Assembly: GCA_016462095.1 (NCBI GenBank)
Contig: JAEMTW010000069.1
Span: 1-8,467, forward strand
Direction of reading: 5' to 3'
Origin: Thermoleophilia bacterium
GTDB lineage: Bacteria; Actinomycetota; Thermoleophilia; Gaiellales; F1-60-MAGs149
DNA: 8,467 bases
A program made the position numbers and the translations under genes. Each line of letters begins with the position of its first letter. The stretch's first letter is position 1. This document shows positions 1 through 6,128 of the stretch, in pieces. The notes under the pieces are model-generated. The model was not told the DNA's origin. It saw nothing but the letters and a program-made list of their open reading frames with translations, and did no database searches.

Positions 1-49
1 GGTCAGCCGGCACACGCACTGGCGACCACTAACCGCCCCCCTCACCGGT

Positions 50-53
50 AGGA
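50..53 (+). promoter_or_regulatory. Ribosome binding site that decides the carboxypeptidase start
   Basis: An AGGA core lies 9 nt before the GTG at 63. A TTG at 54 would also open the frame, but it directly abuts this core and leaves no spacer, so GTG 63 is the better start. The first 49 bases show no convincing promoter. All three forward frames hit a stop between positions 30 and 70, so the tail of an upstream gene may be present but cannot be assigned. Confidence 0.5.
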
Positions 54-62
54 TTGGAGACC

Positions 63-1238
63 GTGGATGACGAGCGACCACCCCGGCCTCGGCCCGCGCG
101 CAGCAGACGAGCTGCGCCGCGCCCTCGAGCCGCGCAGCGGCCGCGTGTCGACGATACGAGCGACCGCCCGTACCGCACGCATACGCGCCGTCCTCGACGA
201 GAACGTTCGACTGTGCGCCCACTGCACGTGCTGCTCCTAACCATCCTCGTGATCGGACTGATCGGCTTTACCACGAAGGTGTTGACGGGCGGCGGAGAGG
301 CCGGTGGCAGTTCGGCGACCACGGCCGTTGGAAGCAACACTGTGGTGGCGTCGACAGGCACGCAAACGCCCACGGCAACCACTGTCGCTGCGGCCTCGAC
401 AGAACCGAAGACCACACGCGACAACATCGAGTTGCCGCTCGCGCCGCTCGTCGTCCGCCGCCCAGCGCCAACCTACATGGCCGGGGCAGAAAGTCCCGCA
501 AATCAGCCAAGGCTCGCCGCCGGATCGTACGTCGCGCTCGATGTCGAAAAGAATCAGATCGTGTTGGCCTACGACGACACACAGCGACGACCAGTCGCCT
601 CGCTGACAAAAATGATGACCGGACTGCTCGTCTCTGAGGCTGGGAATCTCGCCCACATGGTCACGGTCTCGGAGACCGCTGCTGGTGTTGAGCCAAACAA
701 AGATGGTCTGATCATCGGCAATCGATACCCGCGTGGTGTCTTGCTCTATTCGGCACTCCTCGGCTCGAATAACGACGCCGCAGCCGCCCTTGGCGAGGAC
801 CTCGGTGAGGGCAACTATGGGCGCTATTACCGGCAGATGAATCGGCGTGGCAAGCAGCTCGGATTGACAGGCACACAGTACGCAAGCTCGTCGGGTCTAA
901 ACGATGCGACCAACTTGTCAACGGCTCGTGACCAGGCAATCTTGCTCGCTCGCGCACTCGAGAATCCAACCTTCGCACGCGCCGTCCGCACGTGGCGTCA
1001 CACGGTGCGATGGAACGACACGGGCGGCAAGCGCACGTACGAGAACCACAACAAGATGCTTCAGACCTTTGCCGGCACGATCGGTGGCAAGACGGGCTTT
1101 ACGACGCTCGCCGGAGGCTGTCTCGCTGTCGCGGTTCGTCGCGGTGATCGGACGATCATTGGCGTGGTGCTGGGCACGAAAGACATCTGGGGCGATATGC
1201 CTCGATTGATCAACGCAGCCTTCAAGCGCACCTCGTAG
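63..1238 (+). CDS. Membrane-anchored D-alanyl-D-alanine carboxypeptidase (peptidase S11)
   Basis: This is a penicillin-binding-protein-type serine peptidase of family S11, expected to remove the terminal D-Ala from peptidoglycan stem pentapeptides outside the membrane. Numbering from GTG 63 (391 aa), the three hallmark motifs are in order with normal spacing: SLTK with nucleophile Ser180 and Lys183, S-N-N at 235-237, and K-T-G at 343-345. A typical ASSSGLND segment lies near 275-281. Residues 1-53 form an Arg/Pro-rich cytoplasmic tail with 18 arginines. One membrane helix follows at about 54-72 (LHVLLLTILVIGLIGF), then a Ser/Thr/Ala linker of about 50 residues. No cleavable signal peptide is evident, so the enzyme should stay anchored by its N-terminus. 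The protein ends about 45 residues after KTG, so the C-terminal beta domain of PBP5-type enzymes is absent. A DacB/DacF-like role in wall trimming is likely. A beta-lactamase is less likely, because the S-x-N and KTG context is that of S11. Confidence 0.9.
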   Translation: MDDERPPRPRPARSRRAAPRPRAAQRPRVDDTSDRPYRTHTRRPRRERSTVRPLHVLLLTILVIGLIGFTTKVLTGGGEAGGSSATTAVGSNTVVASTGTQTPTATTVAAASTEPKTTRDNIELPLAPLVVRRPAPTYMAGAESPANQPRLAAGSYVALDVEKNQIVLAYDDTQRRPVASLTKMMTGLLVSEAGNLAHMVTVSETAAGVEPNKDGLIIGNRYPRGVLLYSALLGSNNDAAAALGEDLGEGNYGRYYRQMNRRGKQLGLTGTQYASSSGLNDATNLSTARDQAILLARALENPTFARAVRTWRHTVRWNDTGGKRTYENHNKMLQTFAGTIGGKTGFTTLAGGCLAVAVRRGDRTIIGVVLGTKDIWGDMPRLINAAFKRTS

Positions 1239-1277
1239 CACCACCCGACCCGCACACAACGCAACCTTCAGCGCACA

Positions 1278-1294
1278 ACCCCTCAGGGGTGAGG
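1278..1294. terminator. Overlapping palindromes between convergent genes, possible terminator
   Basis: Two alternative hairpins overlap here: ACCCC/GGGGT around TCA (1278-1290) and CCTCA/TGAGG around GGGG (1281-1294). They lie 39 nt after the carboxypeptidase stop and just after the stop of the opposing small gene, where a shared bidirectional terminator would be expected. There is no run of T on either side (only GGTTGT on the minus strand), so the terminator reading is weak. Confidence 0.3.
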
Positions 1295-1296
1295 CG

Positions 1297-1485
1297 TCAG
1301 TGGTCGGGGCCGAAGCTGAGCCGCGTCATCGCGAGAGCCGCAACGGCGAGCACTAATGCGATGGCAACACCAAGCCACTCGTGAGGAACAGCCGTGATGC
1401 CCTTCGCCAGCAACACGACACCCACACACACAACAAGCGTAATCGCGAGGATGTACATGACGATGTGGGATACCTTCTGATCCAT
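1297..1485 (-). CDS. Small two-helix membrane protein of unknown function
   Basis: This 62-residue protein has two clear hydrophobic segments. Helix 1 is about residues 7-27 (HIVMYILAITLVVCVGVVLL) and helix 2 about 37-54 (WLGVAIALVLAVAALAM). They are joined by a short loop containing KGITAVPHE, and the protein ends in a polar FGPDH tail. I do not recognise the family. The ATG at 1485 has no Shine-Dalgarno sequence. Instead a TAATTT box sits 6 nt upstream, which fits leaderless transcription. The gene follows gcvP on the same strand with a 49-nt gap and converges on the carboxypeptidase gene. The membrane-like composition and the promoter-like spacing favour a real gene. Chance cannot be excluded at this length, and no function can be given. 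Confidence 0.6.
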   Translation of the reverse strand: MDQKVSHIVMYILAITLVVCVGVVLLAKGITAVPHEWLGVAIALVLAVAALAMTRLSFGPDH

Positions 1486-1491
1486 GGCTAA

Positions 1492-1497
1492 AAATTA
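1492..1497 (-). promoter_or_regulatory. Candidate leaderless -10 box of the small membrane protein gene
   Basis: On the minus strand TAATTT lies with 6 nt between it and the ATG at 1485, so transcription would begin at or next to the start codon. This is typical of leaderless genes in GC-rich bacteria and would explain the missing ribosome binding site. The same bases form a small inverted repeat, GCTAA/TTAGC (1487-1499). No good -35 hexamer is seen 16-18 nt further upstream. Confidence 0.35.
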
Positions 1498-1505
1498 GCA
1501 GGAGC

Positions 1506-1520
1506 TACCGCTGAGCGGTA
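1506..1520. terminator. Perfect 15-bp palindrome after gcvP, possible transcript end
   Basis: The sequence TACCGCT, one central base, AGCGGTA lies 14 nt beyond the gcvP stop codon. In the gcvP transcript it would form a 6-7-bp hairpin. An uninterrupted T run comes only about 10 nt later (TAATTTTTAG), too far for a textbook intrinsic terminator. The palindrome could equally be an operator for the small gene downstream, since it overlaps the place where that gene's -35 box would be. Confidence 0.35.
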
Positions 1521-1534
1521 CCCAGTAGACCGGA

Positions 1535-4432
1535 CTAATCGCCCGCGACGAGGTCGCTAAGCGGCGGGCAGACACAGAAGAGGTTGCGGTCGCCATAGGC
1601 CTGGTCGATGCGCCGAACCGGCGGCCAGTACTTCTCGGAGCCAATCGTGGCCAAGGGATAGACCGCCTCGTCTCGCGAGTACGGGTGCGGCCATTCTCCC
1701 GTCAACATGTGTGCCGTGTGCGGCGCATTGACGAGTGGGTTGTCGTCGGCCGGCCAGACACCCGCCGCAACCTGGTTGATCTCCTCGCGAATTGCCGCCA
1801 TCGCGGTGCAGAAGCGATCGATCTCGCCGCGATCCTCCGACTCGGTCGGCTCGACCATCAACGTGCCAGCCACGGGAAACGACATCGTCGGCGCATGGAA
1901 GCCGTAATCGATCAGCCGTTTGGCAACGTCTTCGACGGTCACGCCCGTGTCGTTCGTGATGCCGCGCAGGTCGAGGATGCACTCGTGCGCAACGAGGCCG
2001 TCGTGTCCGGTGTAGAGAATCGGATAGTGCAGTGCTAGGCGCTTGGCAATGTAGTTCGCATTGAGCACGGCCACCTGCGTGGCCTGCTTGAGACCATCCG
2101 GTCCCATCAGACGGATGTACGCCCACGAGATCGGCAGAACGCTCGCCGAGCCCCATGGCGCTCCGGAGATCGGACCCGGCCCAGTCTCGGGGCCGGCAGC
2201 CGGCTGCAGGGGATGGTTAGGCAAGAACGGTCGGAGGTGCGCACGCACCGCCACGGGACCGACGCCTGGACCACCACCGCCATGCGGAATGCAGAAGGTC
2301 TTGTGCAAGTTGAGGTGCGAGACGTCGGCACCAAACTTGCCGGGCTGCGCGACGCCAACGAGCGCGTTCATGTTCGCGCCGTCCACGTAGACCTGGCCAC
2401 CCGCGTCATGCACGAGTTCGCAGATCTCGCTGACGGTCTCTTCGTAGACGCCATGCGTCGACGGGTACGTGATCATCAGGCCCGCGAGGTTGTCGCCGTG
2501 CTCGACTATTTTGGCGCGCAGGTCATCTAGGTCGACATCGCCACGATCGTCGCAGGCAATCACGACGACGCGCATGCCCGCCATCACAGCGCTGGCGGCA
2601 TTCGTGCCGTGGGCCGAGACGGGGATCAGGCAGATGTCGCGATGGTGATCGCCACGACTCTGGTGATAGCCGCGGATCGCCAAGAGGCCTGCAAACTCAC
2701 CTTGCGAGCCAGCGTTTGGCTGCAGCGAGACGGCGTCGTAGCCGGTGATCGCAACAAGCCAGCGCTGCAGCTCGTTGATCAGGAGCAGGTAGCCGTCGGC
2801 CTGATCGAGCGGGGCGAACGGATGAATCGTCGCGAACTCGGGCCAGGTGACAGCCTGCATCTCGGTCGTCGCGTTGAGCTTCATCGTGCACGAGCCGAGC
2901 GGGATCATCGAGCGGTTGAGCGCAATGTCCTTGCCCGAGAGGCGGCGCAGGTAGCGCAGCATCTGCGTCTCGGAGCGATGCTCGTGGAAGACCGGGTGCG
3001 TCAGGATCTCCTCGGTGCGCAGCAGATCTGCTGGCAGCGCATCCGGCGTCTCGGCATCGAGTTCGTCGATATCGGCCGTCACACGGAAGGTCTCCCAGAG
3101 CGCCTCAATGTGGTGGCGCTCGGTCACCTCATCGCAGGAGATACCAACGGTGTCGCGGTCGACGCGGCGCAGGTTGATCCCGAACTGGCGGGCCTGGGCA
3201 ATCACGATGTCGGCGTGGTGCGGCACGCGTACCTGCACGGTGTCAAAGAAGCTGTCGTGCAAGACATTGAGTCCACCGCGACGCAACCCCTCCGCGAAAA
3301 TCGCGGACAGGCGATGGATGCGTTGAGCGATCGAACGAAGGCCATCGGCACCGTGATAGACCGCGTACATGCTGGCGATCACGGCGAGCAGTACCTGAGC
3401 CGTGCAGATATTCGAGGTCGCCTTGTCGCGACGAATATGCTGCTCGCGCGTCTGCAAGGCCAGGCGCAATGCGGGGGCGCCATCGGCGTCAACCGAGACA
3501 CCAACAAGCCGCCCGGGCATCATCCGCTGAAGCCCATCGCGGACCGCCATGTACGCGGCATGCGGGCCACCAAAGCCAATCGGCACGCCGTACCGCTGCA
3601 TCGAGCCAACGGCGATATCCGCACCCATCGAGGCGGGCGAGGCAAGCAAAACGAGCGCCAACGGATCGGCGGCCAACACGGCCAGCGCATCGCGCTCGTG
3701 CAGTGCAGCGATCGTCGGGCGCCAGTCGCGAATCCGACCATCGGCACCAGGGTGTTGCAGGAGCGCGCCGACGATTTCGCCGTCGGGCAGACCCTCTTCG
3801 AGGTTCGCCACCACAACGGTGATCCCCAGCGGCGTAGCGCGCGTCTGGATGACGGCGATGGTCTGGGGCAGCGCGTCCTCGTCGACGAGAAACAGGCCCG
3901 TGTCCTTCTTAGAGTGGCGGAAGCAGAGCGTCATCGCCTCGGCCGCTGCCGTCGACTCGTCGAGCAGCGACGCATTCGCCATCGGCAGCCCCGTCAGGTC
4001 GGCGACGACCGTCTGATAGTTGAGCAGCGCCTCAAGGCGACCCTGGGCAATCTCAGGCTGATACGGCGTGTAGGCCGTGTACCAGGCGGGGTTCTCGAAG
4101 ACCTTTCGCAAGACGACCTGCGGCGTATGGGTGTCGTAGTAGCCCAGCCCGATCATCTGCGTCATCACGCGATTGCGCTCACCGATCTCGCGCAACTCAG
4201 CGAGCACCTCGATCTCGGTCGCGGCGGGCGGCACATCGATCGCCTCGCGCATCCGAATCGCGCTGGGGACGGCTGCCTCCTCGAGGGCATCCAGCGAAGC
4301 GAAGCCAAGCTCGGCCAGCATCGCTGCTTGCTCGTCGGCTCCCGGCCCGATGTGGCGACGACTAAACGGTACGGCGTGCTCCAGTTCGACGAGCGACGGG
4401 CGCGACCCCGGAGACTGCTGCTGCTTGCTCAT
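1535..4432 (-). CDS. gcvP: Glycine dehydrogenase (decarboxylating), P protein of the glycine cleavage system
   Basis: The P protein is the PLP-dependent enzyme that decarboxylates glycine and passes the aminomethyl group to the lipoyl arm of the H protein, feeding one-carbon units to tetrahydrofolate. The 965-residue product is the fused single-chain form (E. coli GcvP is about 957 aa) and appears intact. The N-terminal FSRRHIGP signature is near residue 23, IRRDKATSNICTAQ near 333, and GSCTMKLN near 513. SAHGTNAASA lies near 606 and DGANMNA near 684. The PLP-lysine motif NLHKTFCIPHGGGG places the Schiff-base lysine at Lys711. I start at the ATG at 4432 (MSKQQQSP) because a strong SD precedes it. 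An in-frame ATG at 4471 would add 13 basic residues but lies in a leader hairpin. No gcvT, gcvH or lpd is in the window, so the partner proteins must be encoded elsewhere. A weak TAGGGT box at 4505-4510 on this strand could be its -10, but no matching -35 is seen. Confidence 0.97.
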   Translation of the reverse strand: MSKQQQSPGSRPSLVELEHAVPFSRRHIGPGADEQAAMLAELGFASLDALEEAAVPSAIRMREAIDVPPAATEIEVLAELREIGERNRVMTQMIGLGYYDTHTPQVVLRKVFENPAWYTAYTPYQPEIAQGRLEALLNYQTVVADLTGLPMANASLLDESTAAAEAMTLCFRHSKKDTGLFLVDEDALPQTIAVIQTRATPLGITVVVANLEEGLPDGEIVGALLQHPGADGRIRDWRPTIAALHERDALAVLAADPLALVLLASPASMGADIAVGSMQRYGVPIGFGGPHAAYMAVRDGLQRMMPGRLVGVSVDADGAPALRLALQTREQHIRRDKATSNICTAQVLLAVIASMYAVYHGADGLRSIAQRIHRLSAIFAEGLRRGGLNVLHDSFFDTVQVRVPHHADIVIAQARQFGINLRRVDRDTVGISCDEVTERHHIEALWETFRVTADIDELDAETPDALPADLLRTEEILTHPVFHEHRSETQMLRYLRRLSGKDIALNRSMIPLGSCTMKLNATTEMQAVTWPEFATIHPFAPLDQADGYLLLINELQRWLVAITGYDAVSLQPNAGSQGEFAGLLAIRGYHQSRGDHHRDICLIPVSAHGTNAASAVMAGMRVVVIACDDRGDVDLDDLRAKIVEHGDNLAGLMITYPSTHGVYEETVSEICELVHDAGGQVYVDGANMNALVGVAQPGKFGADVSHLNLHKTFCIPHGGGGPGVGPVAVRAHLRPFLPNHPLQPAAGPETGPGPISGAPWGSASVLPISWAYIRLMGPDGLKQATQVAVLNANYIAKRLALHYPILYTGHDGLVAHECILDLRGITNDTGVTVEDVAKRLIDYGFHAPTMSFPVAGTLMVEPTESEDRGEIDRFCTAMAAIREEINQVAAGVWPADDNPLVNAPHTAHMLTGEWPHPYSRDEAVYPLATIGSEKYWPPVRRIDQAYGDRNLFCVCPPLSDLVAGD

Positions 4433-4437
4433 GCACT

Positions 4438-4445
4438 TCACCTTT
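4438..4445 (-). promoter_or_regulatory. Ribosome binding site of gcvP
   Basis: On the minus strand AAAGGTGA lies 5 nt before the ATG at 4432. It fixes that ATG as the main start and argues against the upstream in-frame ATG at 4471, which has no such sequence. Confidence 0.75.
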
Positions 4446-4450
4446 CGCAC

Positions 4451-4471
4451 ACGCGACCGCACTGGTCGCAT
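4451..4471 (-). other. Hairpin in the gcvP leader
   Basis: Read as minus-strand RNA, AUGCGACC pairs with GGUCGCGU around a 5-nt loop, giving 8 pairs including one G-U. The stem ends 5 nt upstream of the gcvP SD and contains the alternative ATG at 4471. It might affect translation or protect the mRNA end. No known riboswitch consensus was recognised around it, so any regulatory role is inference. Confidence 0.35.
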
Positions 4472-4584
4472 ACACCCTGAGTTGTCCCCGAACGTCCCGG
4501 CTGAACCCTACCGCGCATTCCGCCGGAATTGCGCGCGCCATCTCCAACCCGCGACGTTTGGCGTGTCCCTCACGAAGAATCGGC

Positions 4585-4590
4585 TATGCT
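4585..4590 (+). promoter_or_regulatory. Likely -10 box of the tRNA-Asp gene
   Basis: TATGCT lies 12 nt upstream of the mature tRNA 5' end, putting transcription start near 4597 and leaving a very short 5' leader, as is usual for single tRNA genes. The best -35-like match, TTGGCG at 4558-4563, is 21 nt away, longer than the ideal 17 nt, so the promoter call is tentative. Confidence 0.4.
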
Positions 4591-4602
4591 GCGCCCTCGA
4601 TT

Positions 4603-4676
<74 letters not shown>

Positions 4677-4681
4677 TCATT

Positions 4682-4715
4682 CGAAGGGACCCGCAAGGGT
4701 CCCTTCGTCATTTCT
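4682..4715 (+). terminator. Intrinsic terminator of the tRNA-Asp gene
   Basis: An 11-bp perfect stem, CGAAGGGACCC with GGGTCCCTTCG, is closed by a GCAA tetraloop of the stable GNRA class (4682-4707). A short T-rich stretch, TCATTTCT, follows. It begins 5 nt after the tRNA discriminator base and isolates the tRNA from the operon downstream. Confidence 0.8.
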
Positions 4716-4793
4716 GGGGCAGGCAATCCAAGGCGGCTGGTGTGTGGGGGAGGACATCACATCCACAAAAATCGCCGCGTCACCGCGCGCGGC

Positions 4794-4823
4794 TTGACGT
4801 TGCGAACTAATTCCCCGTACCCT
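4794..4823 (+). promoter_or_regulatory. Promoter of the glycosyltransferase-kinase-SIS operon
   Basis: TTGACG (4794-4799) and TACCCT (4818-4823) are separated by 18 nt. They match the -35 consensus and the TANNNT -10 pattern of high-GC bacteria. Transcription would begin near 4830, leaving a leader of about 15 nt that contains the ribosome binding site. A G/C-rich inverted repeat, GCCGCG/CGCGGC (4774-4793), abuts the -35 box. It may be an operator or only a composition effect. Confidence 0.6.
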
Positions 4824-4833
4824 CAACGCAGCG

Positions 4834-4840
4834 AGAGGAG
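4834..4840 (+). promoter_or_regulatory. Ribosome binding site of the glycosyltransferase gene
   Basis: AGAGGAG ends 4 nt before the ATG at 4845. Together with the promoter just upstream it fixes this start. The frame is open back to an ATG at 4740, but that codon lies before the predicted transcription start. Confidence 0.75.
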
Positions 4841-4844
4841 CGGT

Positions 4845-6128
4845 ATGAGTGATCAGCCCACAGTGGTCTTTTTCCCCGAGGGAGCCTACGGGCCCACCAA
4901 TAACTGCATCGGTATCGGCCAGGTCCTGCAGGAGCGCGGCATCCGCGTCGTGTTCATCCTCGAGGAGTCCTTTGCCGGCACGCTCGAAGCACGCGGGTTT
5001 GAGGAGCGCCTGATGCGCCTCGGCCCAGCACCCGAGGTCGAGGAGGCACCCGGCCAGTTCTGGAAGGACTTCATTGCCGCCACCTCCCCCGAGTTCCGCA
5101 AGCCGACGATCGAGCAACTCGCGACGTTTATCGAGCCGACCATGCGCGCGCTGGTGGAGGGCGCGATGTACGTCGACGATCGTCTCCGCGAGATCATCGA
5201 AGAGCTCGACCCCGATCTTGTCGTCGAGGACAACGTCTGCACGTTCCCGGCATTGCTGAGCCACGCCCGCAAGTGGGCGCGAATCGTCTCGTGCAACCCA
5301 GCCGAGCTACCCGACCTGCTCGTGCCACCCGCATTCTCTGGCTATTCGTCGCACGATCAGACGCCCTGGAGCGATTTTCGCGCCGAGGCAGACCGACTGC
5401 TCGGGCCGCTGTGGCAGGAGGCCAACGCATTTAGCGAGGCCCGCGGTGCCGGGCCACTGCCTGCCGGGCAATTCATCCACACCTCGCCCGACCTCAACCT
5501 CTACATCTACCCCGACGAGGTCGACTACCAGCGTGCGCAACCGCTCGACCCAACCTGGCACCGCATCGAAACGTGCATCCGCGAGGAGCGTGGCGAGGTC
5601 GACGCGCCGACACAGATCCTGTCGGGCGACGGCAAACTGATCTATCTGAGCCTCGGCTCACTCGGCTCGGCCGACACCGCGCTGATGCAGCGCCTCTGCG
5701 ACGCTCTCGCCAACACGCCGCATCGCTACATCGTCTCGATGGGTCCACAGCACGACGAGATCGAGTTGCGCCATAACCAGTGGGGCGCCGAGTATCTGCC
5801 ACAGCCGATCCTGATGCCGCTCTGCGATCTTGTCATTACCCACGGTGGCAACAACACCACGACCGAATGCCTGCACCACGGCAAGCCGATGGTGCTGCTC
5901 CCACTATTTTGGGACCAGTACGACAATGCACAGCGCATGCACGACGTTGGCCTCGGCCGGCGCCTGCCGACCTACGGTTGGACGCCAGCCGATCTGCACA
6001 ACGCGATCGAGGAGATGCTCAACGACACCGATGCGCAGACGCGACTCGCGGCAATCTCTAAGCGCGTGCAGGCGAACCCGGGGCGCGTGCTTGCGGCCGA
6101 CCTGATCGAGCGCGCGGCGCGCGCATGA
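4845..6128 (+). CDS. GT1/MGT-family (UGT-like) glycosyltransferase with divergent acceptor-side motif
   Basis: The 427-residue product has the two-domain GT-B layout of nucleotide-sugar glycosyltransferases of the UGT/macrolide-glycosyltransferase group. The C-terminal donor-binding signature is complete: LPQPILMPLCDLVITHGG at about 318-335, HGGNNTTTE at 333-341, and FWDQYDNAQRM at 355-365. A YLSLGSLG strand starts the second domain near 267. The N-terminal domain begins with a Rossmann-type strand (TVVFFPEGAYGP). Where this family normally has GHxxP with the catalytic His, this protein reads GPTNN (16-20), so that His appears to be Pro17. No signal peptide or membrane helix is seen, so it should be cytoplasmic. 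Donor and acceptor cannot be named. It is the first gene of a three-gene operon and its TGA overlaps the ATG of the kinase. It may transfer a sugar made or activated by the two downstream enzymes. Family confidence is high; substrate is unknown. Confidence 0.87.
   Translation: MSDQPTVVFFPEGAYGPTNNCIGIGQVLQERGIRVVFILEESFAGTLEARGFEERLMRLGPAPEVEEAPGQFWKDFIAATSPEFRKPTIEQLATFIEPTMRALVEGAMYVDDRLREIIEELDPDLVVEDNVCTFPALLSHARKWARIVSCNPAELPDLLVPPAFSGYSSHDQTPWSDFRAEADRLLGPLWQEANAFSEARGAGPLPAGQFIHTSPDLNLYIYPDEVDYQRAQPLDPTWHRIETCIREERGEVDAPTQILSGDGKLIYLSLGSLGSADTALMQRLCDALANTPHRYIVSMGPQHDEIELRHNQWGAEYLPQPILMPLCDLVITHGGNNTTTECLHHGKPMVLLPLFWDQYDNAQRMHDVGLGRRLPTYGWTPADLHNAIEEMLNDTDAQTRLAAISKRVQANPGRVLAADLIERAARA

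Noticed and set aside
1..51. C-terminal end of an upstream gene at the left edge
   Set aside because: All three forward frames are open from the edge for a few codons and then stop. Nothing distinguishes one of them as coding.
4433..4471. Thirteen-residue N-terminal extension of GcvP from ATG 4471
   Set aside because: That ATG has no ribosome binding site and lies in a hairpin stem. The ATG at 4432 has AAAGGTGA at good spacing.
2609..4480. Long open frame (623 codons) on the plus strand opposite gcvP
   Set aside because: It lies entirely antisense to an intact, highly conserved gcvP. The translation is arginine-rich with no recognisable motif, as is usual for shadows of GC-rich genes.
4433..4600. 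Glycine riboswitch upstream of gcvP
   Set aside because: Only a short CTCAGG-like match is present. The conserved glycine aptamer cores were not recognised on the minus strand.
4774..4793. G/C-rich inverted repeat GCCGCG/CGCGGC next to the operon -35 box, as an operator
   Set aside because: The arms are short and pure G/C in a GC-rich genome, so chance is likely. It is only mentioned under the promoter.
4740..4844. N-terminal extension of the glycosyltransferase from an upstream ATG
   Set aside because: The promoter and ribosome binding site lie inside this stretch, and the extra 35 residues have no resemblance to the start of GT1 enzymes.
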